DNA of 64,000 nt from CAVPGP01 sp963704025 (GTDB lineage: Bacteria; Actinomycetota; Thermoleophilia; Gaiellales; Gaiellaceae), in the NCBI GenBank assembly GCA_963704025.1, contig CAVPGP010000005.1:372001-436000 (forward strand). The letters are read 5' to 3'. Under the pieces are notes generated by a model that searched no databases, was not told the origin of the DNA, and worked only from the letters and a program-made list of their open reading frames with translations. Each line of letters opens with the position of its first letter. Within the stretch, counting starts at the first letter, position 1. A program made the position numbers and the translations under genes. Shown piece after piece: positions 1 to 8,980 of the stretch.

Positions 1-797
1 GCGCGGGATCGAGCCGAGCAGGCCCCACGTGTACGGGTGCTGGGGGTCACGGAAGACCGCCGACTTCGACCCCTCCTCGACGACGCCGCCGGCGTACATG
101 ACGATGATCCGCTCGGCGAGCTCCGAGACGACGCCCATGTCGTGGGTGATCAGCAGGATCGAGGAGCCGTGGTCGCGCTTCAGCCGCTGCATCAGGACGA
201 GGATCTGTGCCTGGATGGTCACGTCGAGCGCGGTCGTCGGCTCGTCGGCGATCAAGCAGCGACGGGTTGCACGACAGCGCCATCGCGATCATCACGCGCT
301 GCCGCATGCCGCCCGAGAACTGGTGCGGGTAGTCGTCGATTCGCCGGCCGGGATTCGGGATGCCGACCTCGGCCAGGAGCTCGCACGGTGCGGGCGCGCG
401 CCTGGCGCTTCGTCAGCGGCTGGTGTGCGCGGAGCTGCTCGGCGATCTGCCAGCCGACGGTGTAGACCGGCGTCAGCGCGGTCATCGGGTCCTGGAAGAT
501 CATCGCGATCTCGCTGCCGCGGACCTCGCGCATCTCCCGCTGCCTTCAGCTGCATCAGGTCGCGGCCGCGGTAGAGCACCTGCCCCTCGATGATCGCGTT
601 CGGATCGCGGATCAGCCGCATCACGGCCATCATCGAGACGGTCTTGCCGGAGCCCGACTCGCCGACGATGCCGAGCACGTCGCCGAGGGCGATCGAGAAC
701 GAGAGCCGGTCGACGGCGTGCACGACGCCGTCCTCGGTCCGGAACGAGACGCGCAGGTCGCGGACCTCGAGGAGCGGCGCCCGCCGTCGTCAGGCAT
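1..797 (-). CDS. Peptide ABC transporter ATP-binding protein (OppD/DppD type), 3' end outside window, frameshifted
   Basis: This is a cytoplasmic ATPase powering oligopeptide or dipeptide import. The ATG at 797 overlaps the stop of the upstream permease gene. The Walker A motif GESGSGKT lies near 650, and the Q-loop stretch IFQDPMTALTPVYTVGWQ is near 480-500. The H-loop region ITHDMGVVSEL and the C-terminal HPYTWGLLGSIPR, typical of OppD before its metal-binding tail, run to base 1. Coding continuity needs at least four single-base frame changes, near 775, 540, 390 and 250. It is the last gene seen in an SBP-DppC-DppB-DppD order on the minus strand, and an OppF-type ATPase probably follows outside the window. 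The family is certain; whether the gene is intact is not. Confidence 0.85.
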
Positions 798-1763
798 GGC
801 GCACCCGCGGGTCGAGGAACGCGTAGATGAGGTCGACGATCGCGTTGGCCAGGACGACGAAGAACGCGGCGTACATGACCGTCGCCATGATCACCGGCAG
901 GTCGAGGTTCTGGAGCGAGTCGTAGGTCAGCTTGCCGATCCCGTGCAGGTCGAAGACGACCTCGACGAGCAGCGCGCTGCCGCCGACGAGCGCGCCGAAG
1001 TCGAGCCCGAAGAGGCTCACGAAGACGATCAGCGACGTGCGAAGCGCGTGGCGGAGGAGCACGCGCCGCTCGGTCAGCCCCTTGGCCCGGGCGGTGCGGA
1101 CGTAGTCCTCCTGCTGCGCCTCGACGAGCGACGAGCGGAGCACCCGCGCATAGAGGCCGATGTAGAGCACGGACAGCGTCAGCCACGGCAGGAGCAGCGC
1201 CTTGAACCAGCCGATCGGACGACCCGTGAACGGGACGTAGCCGAGCGGCGGCACCCAGGAGAAGAGGAACGTGTCGTGCAGTCGGCTCTGAGTGAGCATG
1301 TTCACGACCTCGCCCAGCCAGAACACCGGCATCGAGATGCCGATCAGCCCGATCACCATCACCGCGGTGTCGACCGGCGTGCCTCGAAAGACCGCGGCGA
1401 TCAGGCCCATCCCGATCGCGAACATCACCCAGATCACCGAGGCGCCCATGACGAGGCTGAACGTCACGGGCGCGGCCTCGACGACCTGCGGGATCACCTC
1501 GGCGCCCCGGTTCACGAACGAGGTCAGGTCGCGCGAGATGAAGAGCTTCTTCATCATCAGCGCGTACTGGACGGGCATGGGCTTGTCGAGCCCGAAGTCC
1601 TTCCGCACCTCGCGCAGCGTCTGCTGGTCGGCGTTCCGCCCCGCGATCCGCGCCGCCGGGTCGACGCCGGGGGTCGCGAAGAAGATCAGGAAGACGAGCA
1701 CGCTGATCGAGAACATCACGAGCACCATGCGACGCCAGGCCGGCGTGCGACGAGGCGCAGCAT
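790..1763 (-). CDS. Peptide ABC transporter permease, DppB/OppB type
   Basis: This inner-membrane permease is one half of the peptide channel. The ATG at 1763 overlaps the stop of the preceding permease gene (TGATG), and the N-terminus reads MLRLVARR before a frame change near 1735. The following frame is clean, with an N-terminal membrane segment (SISVLVFLIFFATPGVDPA), the periplasmic loop, and five further hydrophobic segments. The EAA-type coupling loop reads EDYVRTARAKGLTERRVLLR, typical of the BPD_transp_1 family. The protein ends FLDPRVRHA. Its length of about 324 residues is normal for DppB. It is translationally coupled to both neighbours. Confidence 0.88.
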
Positions 1764-2810
1764 CAGCGGCAGCTCCCCTGAGCTTCGCGCGCGGGTCGAG
1801 CGCGTCGCGGATCCCGTCGCCGAGGACGTTGAGCGCGAGCACGGTGACCGCGATCGCAATCCCGGGCGCGAGTCGCGACCGCCGGGCCGGGTACGGATCA
1901 GCTCGTCCCCGTCCTGGATGATCGTTCCCCAGCTCGCGTCGGGCGGCTGCACGCCGATCGAGAGGAACGAGAGCGCCGCCTCGGTCAGCATGGCGAGCGC
2001 CATCACGAGCGGGAAGAAGACGATCACCGTCGTGACGACGTTCGGGAGGATGTCGCTCCAGAGCAGCCGCCGCGTCGAGGCGCCGAGGCCGATCGCGGCC
2101 TCGACGAACTCGCGCCGGCGCAGCGAGAGCACCTCGCCCCGGATCGGCCGCGCAACGTACGGGATGTAGACGACGCCGATGATCGCGATCGGCAGCAGGA
2201 GGCTGCCCGCCTCGAGCCGGAACGGGCCGACCGCCAAGCCCTGCGTCATCAGGATCGTCGAGAGGCTGATCGCAAAGAGGAAGACGGGAAACGCCCAGAC
2301 GATGTCGAGGCCGCGCGAGATGACCCCGTCGAGGAGGCCGCCGAAGAACCCGGCCACGAGCCCGATCGCGGTGGCGAGCAGGCACGTGATCAGCGCCGCG
2401 AAGAACCCGATCAGCAGGGAGTTGCGCCCGCCGTAGAGCAGGCGTGCCGCCACGTCGCGACCCTGGTTGTCGGCGCCGAGGAAGTAGTGTGCCGGGTCCC
2501 ACGTCGGGCCGATCGGCGTCACGCCGAGGCCGAGCCCGCTGGTCGTCCTGCTTCATGATCGGGACCGTCTTGCCGTGCGACGATCGTCGTCCCCTGCAGG
2601 TTCGAGCTGGAACGGGTCGGTGTGCGCGACGTGCGTTCGCGTAGAGGGGTGCCGCGAGGCAGGCGAGCGACGATCACGACGGAGCACGACGAGCATCGCC
2701 ATCGCGACCCGGTTCCGGAGCAGCCGGCGGCGGGCGAGCGCCCACGGGCTCGCACCGCTCGGGAGCGCGCCCACGACGGCAGGCGCGCCCCCCGCGACGG
2801 TGTCGCTCAT
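1763..2810 (-). CDS. Peptide ABC transporter permease, DppC/OppC type, frameshifted
   Basis: This is the second channel subunit. The chosen ATG at 2810 gives an N-terminus MSDTVAGGAPAVVGALPSG and a basic stretch before the first membrane helix, as in DppC proteins. The body reads ADNQGRDVAARLLYGGRNSL, a DppC hallmark, followed by four hydrophobic segments and the coupling loop RREFVEAAIGLGASTRRLLW. The C-terminus GDGIRDALDPRAK is also characteristic. Frame changes are needed near 2690, 2550, 1885 and 1778. The last falls in a G-run (AGGGGAG), where one more G would restore the stop at 1763. This fits a homopolymer error better than true decay. Confidence 0.85.
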
Positions 2811-2822
2811 CGCCTCCCGGTC

Positions 2823-2857
2823 CAGCAGGGGGCCGGACACGCGTCCGGCCCCCGCTG
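2823..2857 (-). terminator. Strong hairpin between solute-binding protein and permease genes
   Basis: The stem GGGGGCCGGAC pairs perfectly with GTCCGGCCCCC across the 4-nt loop ACGC. It is extended by CCAGC/GCTGG with one bulged A. It follows the binding-protein stop by 6 bases and precedes the DppC ATG. There is no U-run, so it may be a partial terminator or mRNA-stabilising hairpin that keeps binding protein in excess over permease, a common arrangement in such operons. Confidence 0.6.
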
Positions 2858-2862
2858 GCTTC

Positions 2863-4551
2863 CTACTGAACCCATGACTTGGCGACGAGCCAGTAGAACT
2901 GCTTGCTGAACGTGAAGTTGCCGACGCGCTTGGACACGAAGTCGATGTGCTTCGGATTGAAGAGCGTCGCCATCGGCGCCTTGTCGGTCACCTGCCGGTC
3001 GATCTTCGACCACATCTGGTTCGCGCCCGGCTCGTCGTTGGTCGGCCGAGCCTCAGCGCCTTGTGCATCTGCGCGTTGATCTTCTTGTCGCAGAAGCCGG
3101 CGATGTTGATGCTCGAGTCGCTGCCGGGATGGAACGACTCGCAGCCGAAGAGGACGTAGAGGAAGTCCGAGGCCGCGGGGTAGTCCTGGTACCACTGCTG
3201 CACGTTGATCTGGACCTTGTTCTTCGTGTTCTGCGGGTAGGTGAAGAAGAGGTTGCGCCGAGATCGGCTTCACGGTCGCCTTGTAGCCGATCGGTTGAGC
3301 ACGCTCTGCAGGTAGACCGCCATTGACTTGTTGACCTCGTCGTCCGCCGAGACGACTGCGACCTTCTGGCCCGCGGTGCCCGACGCCTTGACGAGCGCCT
3401 TCGCCTTTGCGAGGTTGGGCGCCGACCAGCGCGTGCCCGGATTCTTCGTGTACGGGCAGTAGTCCTGATGGCCGGGGAAGCCGGGCGGCAGGACCTGGCA
3501 CGACGGCGACGCGAGCTGCGGGCCGCCGAAGATCTTCACGGCGGCGTTGCGGTCGATCGCGTAGTTGACGGCCTGCCGCGCCTTGACGTTGTTGAAGGGC
3601 GCCAGGTTCGTGTTCATCGGCGCGTACCAGAACGCCGTCAGCGGGTTCACGTGCGTCTGACTCGCGTACTTCGTGCCGATCTCGCTCAGCCGGTCCGCCG
3701 GGGGCGCCTCGAGCGTCCAGTCGGCCTGTCCGTTTTCGATCGCCGTGATCTGCGCCTCGACCGTGAGGCCGAACGAGTAGTCGATCTGGTCGACATAGCC
3801 CGTCCGGCTGGGCGTCCTGCGACCACTGCTTGAAGTACGGGTTCCGCTTCATCACCAGCTGCTTGTTCGGGTTGTACGACGCGAAGTAGTACGCACCGGT
3901 GCCGGGAATCGGCTTCGTGCCGACGTCCTTCGGGGGTGTGTTGGCCGGGACGATGCTCGCGTGCGGGACCGCAAGGCGGTACTTGAACTCGGGATCCGGC
4001 GAGATCAGGTTGATCGTCACCGTCCCCGCCTTGTCGTTCGCGATCACGCCGCCCTTCAGCGTGCAGCCGGCCGGCTTCGAGAGGCAGGCCTTGGCGCCGA
4101 CGATGCCGGCGTAGAACGCGCCGGAGGTCGGGCTCTTGACCTTGAAGATGCGCCTGAAGGAGGCCGCCACGTCGGTCGGCGTCACCGTCTTGCCGTTCGA
4201 GAACTTGATCCCCTTCCGGAGGGTGAACACCCAGGTCTTGCCGCCGTTCGTCGGCGTCGGCAGGTTCTGGGCGAGATCCGGAACGACCTGGAACGCCGCG
4301 TCGCCGCCCGCCTTCTTGAAGCCGAGCAGCCCGTCGTAGGTCGCCTGGTACAGCTGCCAGTACTGGAGCGTGTAGTTCACCTGCGGGTCGATCGTGCCGC
4401 CCGCCGCCTTGGCGAGCAGCTTCAGCGTGCCGCCGCGGTGGGCCGCCGTCTGCTTCGTGCTGCTACTCGTGGCGCCGCCGGCCGAGCCGACGGCGACGGC
4501 GACGGCCGTCAAGAGGGCAAGTACCAACAAACTTCCGCTGAACCGCCTCAC
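2863..4551 (-). CDS. Extracellular peptide-binding protein of ABC transporter (SBP family 5, DppA/OppA type), frameshifted
   Basis: This is the secreted or lipid-anchored receptor that captures peptides for the downstream permeases. The GTG at 4551 is chosen because GGGAGGAG lies just upstream and the protein then begins VRRFSGSLLVLALLTAVAVA, a signal peptide. Family 5 features follow: RGGTLKLLAKAAGGTIDP, LAQNLPT, a FTLRKGIKFSNGK stretch, DVAASFRRIF, GTGAYYFASYNPNKQLVMKRNPYF, ARQAVNYAIDRN, and a C-terminal half ending AKSWVQ. Frame changes are needed near 3810, 3290, 3255 and 3050. The signal region has no obvious lipobox. It is the first gene of the operon. Confidence 0.88.
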   Translation of the reverse strand: MRRFSGSLLVLALLTAVAVAVGSAGGATSSSTKQTAAHRGGTLKLLAKAAGGTIDPQVNYTLQYWQLYQATYDGLLGFKKAGGDAAFQVVPDLAQNLPTPTNGGKTWVFTLRKGIKFSNGKTVTPTDVAASFRRIFKVKSPTSGAFYAGIVGAKACLSKPAGCTLKGGVIANDKAGTVTINLISPDPEFKYRLAVPHASIVPANTPPKDVGTKPIPGTGAYYFASYNPNKQLVMKRNPYFKQWSQDAQPDGLCRPDRLLVRPHGRGADHGDRKRTGRLDARGAPGGPAERDRHEVRESDAREPADGVLVRADEHEPGALQQRQGAAGRQLRDRPQRRREDLRRPAARVAVVPGPAARLPRPSGLLPVHEESGHALVGAQPRKGEGARQGVGHRGPEGRSRLGGRRGQQVNGGLPAERAQPIGYKATVKPISAQPLLHLPAEHEEQGPDQRAAVVPGLPRGLGLPLRPLRLRVVPSRQRLEHQHRRLLRQEDQRADAQGAEARPTNDEPGANQMWSKIDRQVTDKAPMATLFNPKHIDFVSKRVGNFTFSKQFYWLVAKSWVQ

Positions 4552-4778
4552 ATCATCTCCTCCCGTGAAGTGGCCCCTTCCCCCCGGTGGGGCGCAGGAA
4601 TGCGCGTTGTCGATCGACCTGCGCAGTGACATCCCCTACGTGCCCGATCGTAACGCTGTGATCGGCGCGTTACAACGGCCGATCGGCCGATCGCATTGCT
4701 CTCGCCCGTGATTTCCCACGTTGTGCTCTGTGCCCGGCCTCTTAGCGTGCTCTCACCTCAGTCTGCTTCACTGCCTCG

Positions 4779-5378
4779 ATGATCCGGCTCAAGCGACTGC
4801 TCGTCGGCGGGAGCGCCGGCAACGAGCAGCTGACCGCGGTTGTGGCCGCCGTCCTCCTGTTGCTGCTCGCGGTCGAGGGAGCAACGCTGCTCCGGGTCCG
4901 ATCGCTCCTGACCGTGCACGCATTCGTCGGGATGCTCCTGATCCCGGTGATCGCGCTGAAGCTCGCCAGCACGGGCTGGCGCATGCTGCGCTACTACCTC
5001 CGGGGCGAGGAGTACGTCCGGCGAGGCCCACCCAACGCCGTACTGCGTGCGCTCGTTGCGCCGGTGGTGATCCTCTCGACAGTCGTGCTCTTCGGGACCG
5101 GTGTCGCGCTGCTCGCCCTCGGCCGGACGAGCGGGACCCTCGTCGGCCTGCACAAGGCGAGCTTCGTCGTCTGGTTCGGCGCCGCAGCCGTGCACGTGCT
5201 GGCCCACGCCCTGAAGCTGCCGCGTTTCCTGCGTGCACGGGCGGCGGGCGCGTCGCTCCGTCTCGCTCTCGTCGGCGGCGCGGTCGCAGCCGGCCTCGTA
5301 CTCGCGACCGCGACACTGCCCGCAGCCGACCGGCTGCAGGATCGCGCGTCGGCGCAGATCGGTTTCGACGCGCGATAG
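4779..5378 (+). CDS. Polytopic membrane protein, cytochrome b561-like
   Basis: The protein has 199 residues with about five hydrophobic segments (around residues 18-37, 45-65, 87-112, 122-146 and 160-180). Histidines sit inside or at the ends of helices (TVHAFVGM; LHKASFVVW; AAAVHVLAHALKL), the spacing seen in small b-type cytochromes. Haem binding and electron transfer are therefore plausible but unproven. It is transcribed divergently from the peptide transporter operon and converges on the methyltransferase gene with only 3 bases between stops. I see no signal peptide apart from the first membrane segment. It could equally be an uncharacterised integral membrane protein. Confidence 0.7.
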   Translation: MIRLKRLLVGGSAGNEQLTAVVAAVLLLLLAVEGATLLRVRSLLTVHAFVGMLLIPVIALKLASTGWRMLRYYLRGEEYVRRGPPNAVLRALVAPVVILSTVVLFGTGVALLALGRTSGTLVGLHKASFVVWFGAAAVHVLAHALKLPRFLRARAAGASLRLALVGGAVAAGLVLATATLPAADRLQDRASAQIGFDAR

Positions 5379-5381
5379 GTC

Positions 5382-6350
5382 CTAGGCCGGCGCGGCCTCG
5401 ATCACGTTCATGCCGCTGGGCGTCGGCGTGGTGTCGACGAGCCGGTAGCCCGCCGCCTCAAGGAGCGCCCGGAACTCGTCCAGCATCCGCTCCCTGCCGC
5501 CGGGGGCGACGAGCATGTTGAGGTCGGAGAGCTTCGCCTCGGGAGTCTCGTTCGGCGGGCCCACGATGCGCTCGACGACGACGAGCGTTCCTCCGCAGCG
5601 CCGGATCGTGCGCAGGATGGCCGCCGCCTCCTCGTCCTCCCAGTCGTGGAGTATCCACTTGAGGAGATACGCGTCACCGCCGCCCGGCACCGCTTCGAAG
5701 AAGCTGCCGGCGACAACATCGCAGCGTTCTCCGAGGTCGACGCCGCCGACGACGTGCGGCTCGTCGAACAGGACACCGTGCAGGTGCGGGTAGTGATCCA
5801 GGAGAGCCGCGAGCAGCGCTCCGCTGCCGCCGCCGACGTCGACGATCGTCCCGAAGCGGCCGAAGTCGTAGGCGGCGAGGAGCGACCGGATCACGAGCCG
5901 CGAGTTGGCGGCCATCGCGCGGTCGAAGATCGCACTCTCCTCGGGCCGCTCCTTCCGGTACTCCCACACGCCGACGCCGTGGGCCAGCCGGAACGCGTTC
6001 TCGCCGGTGCGCACGCTGTCGAGGAGCGCGCTCCACGCGTCGCGGTAGTAGCCGCGACCGACGAACGCGGCCCAGTCGGCAACCGAGTCGGGCGAGTCGG
6101 TGCGCAATGCATCCCCCAGCTCCGTCAGGGCGAATCGCCTCTCCTCGTCCTCGCGGAAGACTCCGACGCTCGCGAGCGCTCGAAGCAGTCGGTAGAGCGC
6201 CTGCGGATCGGTGTCCGTCGCCGCGGCGAGGTCGTCGCTTCCCCGCAGGCCCTCCGCGACCAGATCGGCGAGGCCGAGAGTCGCTGCGACGTGGACGGCC
6301 TGCGACACCTGGTAGCCGTTGACGAGGCACCTGAGCTCGGCGGCGCTCAC
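5382..6350 (-). CDS. SAM-dependent O-methyltransferase (plant-type Methyltransf_2 family)
   Basis: The 322-residue protein has the two-domain layout of this family. The N-terminal winged-helix dimerisation region (AVHVAATLGLADLVAEG, LYRLLRALASVGVF) precedes the SAM-binding Rossmann fold, whose motif I reads VDVGGGSGALLAALL near residue 168. The catalytic His is in LLKWILHDWEDEEA, and the C-terminal part contains LVVVERIV and DLNMLV. Members methylate hydroxyl groups of phenolic or polyketide small molecules; no substrate can be read here. The cupin gene lies directly upstream on the same strand (15 bases), so the two may be co-transcribed. Confidence 0.9.
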   Translation of the reverse strand: MSAAELRCLVNGYQVSQAVHVAATLGLADLVAEGLRGSDDLAAATDTDPQALYRLLRALASVGVFREDEERRFALTELGDALRTDSPDSVADWAAFVGRGYYRDAWSALLDSVRTGENAFRLAHGVGVWEYRKERPEESAIFDRAMAANSRLVIRSLLAAYDFGRFGTIVDVGGGSGALLAALLDHYPHLHGVLFDEPHVVGGVDLGERCDVVAGSFFEAVPGGGDAYLLKWILHDWEDEEAAAILRTIRRCGGTLVVVERIVGPPNETPEAKLSDLNMLVAPGGRERMLDEFRALLEAAGYRLVDTTPTPSGMNVIEAAPA

Positions 6351-6365
6351 GGACGCCTCCCTCGA

Positions 6366-6755
6366 CTACAGCGCGGAGTCGAGGATCTCGGCATGCTCGT
6401 GCTCGGGCGGTGTCCCGTAGGCGTAGACGACGAGATCGTCATCGCCGTGGTTCGCCGCCTGGAGCGGCGTCCCCGGCTCGACGTGGATGAGCCCGCCCGT
6501 GGGCACGTCCCGGCGCTCCGGCGGGTCACCGAGGTACATCGTGAGCGTCCCCTCGAGGACGACGAACGTCTCCTCCTGCAGCTTGTGCCTGTGGCGGCGC
6601 CCCTTCGCGCCGGGTTCGTAGCGCCAGACGTTCGCACGGGTGTGGGCGAAGCCGGCCTGTTTGCTCACCTCGGCGACATGGCGCGGCGCCTCGTCGGGCT
6701 CGTGGGGGCGGGTCGTCCACTCGAGCTCGTCCGGACGGATCACGCGGAAGGCCAT
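6366..6755 (-). CDS. Small single-domain cupin protein
   Basis: The protein has 129 residues. Cupin motif 1 reads GRRHRHKLQEETFVVLEGTL (His, His, Glu ligands), and motif 2 is the G-x5-P/H-x3-N type (PTGGLIHVEPGTPLQAAN). Motif 2 lacks the usual His, so metal binding may be incomplete. The fold is a small beta barrel that binds a metal or sugar-like ligand. It lies directly upstream of the O-methyltransferase gene and may be part of the same unit. The precise function is unknown. Confidence 0.85.
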   Translation of the reverse strand: MAFRVIRPDELEWTTRPHEPDEAPRHVAEVSKQAGFAHTRANVWRYEPGAKGRRHRHKLQEETFVVLEGTLTMYLGDPPERRDVPTGGLIHVEPGTPLQAANHGDDDLVVYAYGTPPEHEHAEILDSAL

Positions 6756-6797
6756 GCCGCCAGCCTAATCACGCGAGCCCTAATCACGGCAGCCCAG

Positions 6798-7844
6798 TCA
6801 CCGTTGTCCTGCCTCGGACCGGTCCTGCGGCCTCGTGTCGACGGCCCGATCGGAAGCTCCCGGGGCGACGAACGACGCCAGCTGCTTCAACGCAGGCCCG
6901 AGCTCGACGGGCTCGACGCCGTTCTCCCACCAGACGCCGTTCACGCGCAGCGCGTTCGGCGCACCGTCGCGCTCGACGTCGATGCGGCCGACGATCCGGT
7001 CGCCGCGCAGGATCGGCAGCACGTAGTAGCCGTATTGTCGCTTCGCCTTGGGCACATACATCTCGAGTCGGTAGTGGAAGCCGAAGAGCGCCTCGGCACG
7101 GTCGCGATTGTGGACGAGCCGGTCGAACGGCGAGAGAAAGGTGACGCGGTTCGGCACGGGCTCGTCCGAGATCTCCGGGTGCGCGCGCAACTGACCGCGC
7201 TCCAGCCAGACGCCGAGTGAGCGCCGCTTCCTCTCCTCGATGAGCTGCGTTGCCTCGCGCCACGGGATCGTCTCGGTCTGCGGGTACACGCGGTCCGCAA
7301 GATCCCAGAGACGCTGCTTGCCGGCGCGCCCGGCGACCGCGATCTCGCCGCGCGCCTGGAGCAGCTCGAGCATCAGCCGGACCTGGCGCGTGCCCCACCA
7401 GCGGTGCGGCTCGGTCTCAGGCAGGAGATCGCCCTTGAGCTGGCGCGAGAGCAGCGGCCCGTCCCGCTCCAGCTCGCGCAGCACGTAGCGGCGGAAGCGC
7501 GCGTTCGCCTGGAGGAAATCGCGGTACCACGCGTTGCGGCTCGCCCGCTGCCGTCGCATCCGCGCGCGCACGAGCGGCAGGTCCTCGAGCGGCCAGATGA
7601 ACGCGTTCCATTCGAACAGCCTGCGCTCTTCCCAGAGCAGCCGATCGAGCTCGGCGACGTCGAACGTGCCGAGACGGCTGTAGGGCACGAGATGCTGCGG
7701 CGGCGCGATCGTCGAGATCGGATCCATCTGCAGGAAGCCGAGACGGCGCACGATGTCGAGCAGGTCCTTCGCGCTGCCGTCGAGCGCCTGTGCACGGACC
7801 GCGATGCGCCGCGCCTGCGGAAGGCTGACCGGGAGAGAGCCCAT
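6798..7844 (-). CDS. Winged-helix DNA glycosylase of the HTH_42 superfamily, YcaQ/AlkX type
   Basis: The ATG at 7844 gives MGSLPVSLPQARRIAVRAQ and a protein of about 348 residues, the usual family length. The catalytic-loop signature reads GFLQMDPIST, a Q-hydrophobic-D motif. E. coli YcaQ-type enzymes, which unhook interstrand crosslinks and remove bulky N7-alkyl lesions, carry Q-x-D, whereas AlkZ-like enzymes carry Q-x-Q. Other family blocks are WEERRLFEWNAFIWPLEDLP, FLSPFDRLVHNRDRAEALFGF and YGYYVLPILRGDRIVGRIDV. The role as a DNA repair glycosylase follows from the family. The gene is transcribed divergently from the next acetyltransferase gene with 32 bases between starts. Confidence 0.85.
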   Translation of the reverse strand: MGSLPVSLPQARRIAVRAQALDGSAKDLLDIVRRLGFLQMDPISTIAPPQHLVPYSRLGTFDVAELDRLLWEERRLFEWNAFIWPLEDLPLVRARMRRQRASRNAWYRDFLQANARFRRYVLRELERDGPLLSRQLKGDLLPETEPHRWWGTRQVRLMLELLQARGEIAVAGRAGKQRLWDLADRVYPQTETIPWREATQLIEERKRRSLGVWLERGQLRAHPEISDEPVPNRVTFLSPFDRLVHNRDRAEALFGFHYRLEMYVPKAKRQYGYYVLPILRGDRIVGRIDVERDGAPNALRVNGVWWENGVEPVELGPALKQLASFVAPGASDRAVDTRPQDRSEAGQR

Positions 7845-7876
7845 CCGGCTCGTACTGTCACAAATCCGGAACGCCG

Positions 7877-8404
7877 ATGACAGCGTCCTCGTGCGGATCC
7901 GGCACACGCGCGTGCGAGGATCTGGGCTTGCCCGACGCGCCGTTCGAGATCCGCGCCGCGCGCGACGACGACCGCCTCCCGCTCGCGGTGTTGTTCGCCG
8001 CGGTCGCCGAGGAGCGCGACGGAATCGCCACGGAGCCGCCCGTCGACGTCGAGGCCCGCGCCGCGGGCTGGAGGCTCGACGGGACGTTCGTCGCGGTCGC
8101 CGGAGCCGAGGTCGTCGGCTCGCTCCACATCGCAGGGAGCGTGCACGGGTTCGGCGAGATCGGAATGGCGGTTGCACGCGAGTGGCGCGGGCGCGGCGTG
8201 GGCTCGGCGCTTCTCACGGCGGGGATCGACTGGGCGCGCGAGCGCGGCCTTCACAAGCTCAGTCTCGGCGTCTTCGCGCACAACGCTGCCGCGATCGCGC
8301 TCTACCGCAAGTTCGGCTTCGTCGACGAGGGCCGCCGCGTCAAGCAGTACCGCCGCTCGAACGGCGAGCTCTGGGACGCCCTCGACATGGGTCTGCTGCT
8401 CTGA
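7877..8404 (+). CDS. GNAT-family N-acetyltransferase
   Basis: The protein has 175 residues, with the core domain starting near residue 22 (FEIRAARDDDRLPL). The acetyl-CoA-binding motif A reads AVAREWRGRGVGSALL (Q/R-x-x-G-x-G/A), followed by KLSLGVFAHNAAAIALYRKFGF, the classic motif B region. The acceptor substrate cannot be deduced; the family acetylates amines on metabolites, antibiotics or proteins. The first 20 residues look non-conserved, so the true start may be a later GTG or CTG. Confidence 0.88.
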   Translation: MTASSCGSGTRACEDLGLPDAPFEIRAARDDDRLPLAVLFAAVAEERDGIATEPPVDVEARAAGWRLDGTFVAVAGAEVVGSLHIAGSVHGFGEIGMAVAREWRGRGVGSALLTAGIDWARERGLHKLSLGVFAHNAAAIALYRKFGFVDEGRRVKQYRRSNGELWDALDMGLLL

Positions 8405-8413
8405 CGCGCGAGC

Positions 8414-8980
8414 TCAGGCTCGGTTGACGAAGTCGAGCAGCGTCTCGAGGTCCGGGTCGTACCCGTCGGTCGTGTCCACGTCGACCGACGGCGCAGGAAT
8501 GGAGATGTGTTCGAACGACTCTAACGCTCGTGCCCAGTCCGCGGTCCCCTTGCCGATCGTGCTGTCGCCGTGCACACTCAGGCGACTCTGGGTCACCACC
8601 GCTCGAGCAGCGGCGCGTTCGAAGGAGACGGCAGGGTCGACGTGGCAGCGGACGATCCTTAGCCGGGCCAGATCGGCCAGCGGTTCGAGCCCGGGCCTCC
8701 ACAATCCGTCCTGGAACGCTGCTTCCGCCACGACGGTCACGCCCGCCCCGATGAGGACACGCAACACGTCGAAGAAGAGCGGCAGTGTTCGTTGCGTGAG
8801 TGGATCGCCGTGCCCGCCCTGGAAATCCGGGCCTTCGGCGTGCGCCATGCCTTCCTTGATCTCGTCCCTGCTGATGGCCGGGCAGGGAATTGCCTGCGCC
8901 AGTGCGTGCGCAACCGTCGTCTTCCCGGAGCCGGGGGGGCCGCTGACGACGACGAGCGTGGGTCTCGGCGACTGAGGCAT
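8414..8980 (-). CDS. P-loop kinase-like AAA ATPase (small-molecule kinase type)
   Basis: The ATG at 8980 overlaps the stop of the upstream gene (TGATG). The 188-residue protein opens with a beta strand and Walker A, VVVSGPPGSGKTTVAHALA, followed by ISRDEIKEGM. That Asp resembles the substrate-binding position of shikimate, chloramphenicol or zeta-toxin type kinases. The central part reads VTVVAEAAFQ and the lid-type region has several arginines. It is translationally coupled to the methyltransferase-containing protein upstream. It probably phosphorylates a small molecule of unknown identity. Confidence 0.82.
   Translation of the reverse strand: MPQSPRPTLVVVSGPPGSGKTTVAHALAQAIPCPAISRDEIKEGMAHAEGPDFQGGHGDPLTQRTLPLFFDVLRVLIGAGVTVVAEAAFQDGLWRPGLEPLADLARLRIVRCHVDPAVSFERAAARAVVTQSRLSVHGDSTIGKGTADWARALESFEHISIPAPSVDVDTTDGYDPDLETLLDFVNRA

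Noticed and set aside
718..2169. Plus-strand frame rich in Glu/His/Arg
   Set aside because: It is a shadow of the DppB/DppC permease genes.
5646..7220. Plus-strand open frame of about 520 codons
   Set aside because: It is antisense to the methyltransferase, cupin and glycosylase genes, all of which have clear family motifs.
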